From Acidobacteriota bacterium (GTDB taxonomy: Bacteria; Acidobacteriota; Vicinamibacteria; Vicinamibacterales; CAVVIG01): a stretch of DNA of 5,104 bases. The stretch spans positions 1-5,104 of the forward strand of contig JACPZV010000035.1 in assembly GCA_016195295.1 (NCBI GenBank), written 5' to 3'. Made by a program: the position numbers and the translations under genes. How positions within the stretch are numbered: the stretch's first letter is position 1; each line of letters starts with the position of its first letter. Positions 4,985-5,104 of this stretch are shown here, in pieces. The notes beneath the pieces were generated by a model. That model did no database searches. It saw nothing but the letters and a program-made list of their open reading frames with translations, and had not been told where the DNA came from.

Positions 4985-5104
4985 TCTTCCGCCTCGCGTT
5001 GCGCTCGCTCCTCACGCGCCCCATCCGCACCGCCGTGCTCGCGTGCGGCTTCGGCTTCGGGATCGCCGTCATGGCGGCGCTGCTCGGCGTCGGTCAAGTC
5101 ATTC
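4981..5104 (+). CDS. ABC transporter permease N-terminus, FtsX-like (partial)
   Basis: 41 codons are present before the window ends. MIFRLALRSLLTRPIRTAVL is the basic amphipathic lead-in typical of FtsX/MacB permeases, followed by a first membrane helix (about residues 18-40: AVLACGFGFGIAVMAALLGVGQV). The ATG overlaps the ATPase stop (ATGA). GGAAGGA ends ten bases upstream and GAGGA directly abuts the ATG. It is the third permease-like gene of the operon, so the transporter could pair different permeases with one ATPase, or gene 3 may replace or partner the disrupted gene 2. Confidence 0.8.
   Translation, partial: MIFRLALRSLLTRPIRTAVLACGFGFGIAVMAALLGVGQVI

Overview
The window is GC-rich bacterial DNA with two divergent blocks. 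The organism is inferred, not shown. A Ser/Thr kinase carrying a C-terminal beta-propeller-like tail, a MacB/FtsX-type permease operon, a Phd/VapC module, TANAAT boxes placed right at start codons and octamer-type intergenic repeats together fit an uncultured Acidobacteriota (Vicinamibacteria-like) genome or metagenome contig.

Minus-strand block, about 1-2152, read right to left. A two-gene type II toxin-antitoxin module comes first: a Phd/YefM-like antitoxin (1934-2152) overlapping a PIN-domain toxin (1561-1947). Next is a small unrecognised protein (1273-1494) overlapping a Pol-beta-type nucleotidyltransferase that starts with GTG at 1321. The nucleotidyltransferase breaks off at about 902 and runs straight into the front of a Ser/Thr kinase that has lost its start codon. 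The kinase has lost its C-lobe and most of its propeller: DFGLAK joins, through about nine out-of-frame codons, the last stretch of the tail. It also carries a 58-bp double-hairpin palindromic element inside the open frame. After its stop, which lies in an octamer tandem repeat, a secreted or membrane protein begins and leaves the window at base 1.

Plus-strand block, 2255-5104. This is a tightly overlapping ABC operon: permease-like subunit 1 (2255-3109), permease 2 (3106-4292, with its frame broken twice), a MacB/LolD-type ATPase (4292-4984, all motifs intact) and the start of permease 3 (4981 onward). Junctions overlap by 1-4 bases, so translational coupling is likely. The family exports substrates from, or acts mechanically on, the cell envelope; the substrate here is unknown.

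The 102-bp gap at 2153-2254 is the divergent control region. It holds a dyad centred on CTAG that suits toxin-antitoxin autoregulation, and a TACAAT box for the ABC operon.

The most notable feature is the number of gene lesions in 5 kb: a two-gene fusion, an internal kinase deletion with a compensating extra base, a palindromic insertion and two frame changes in permease 2. This is either real decay or assembly/sequencing error, and the sequence alone cannot decide. I see no convincing new multi-gene system. The best leads are the in-frame palindromic element and the mosaic nucleotidyltransferase-kinase locus.
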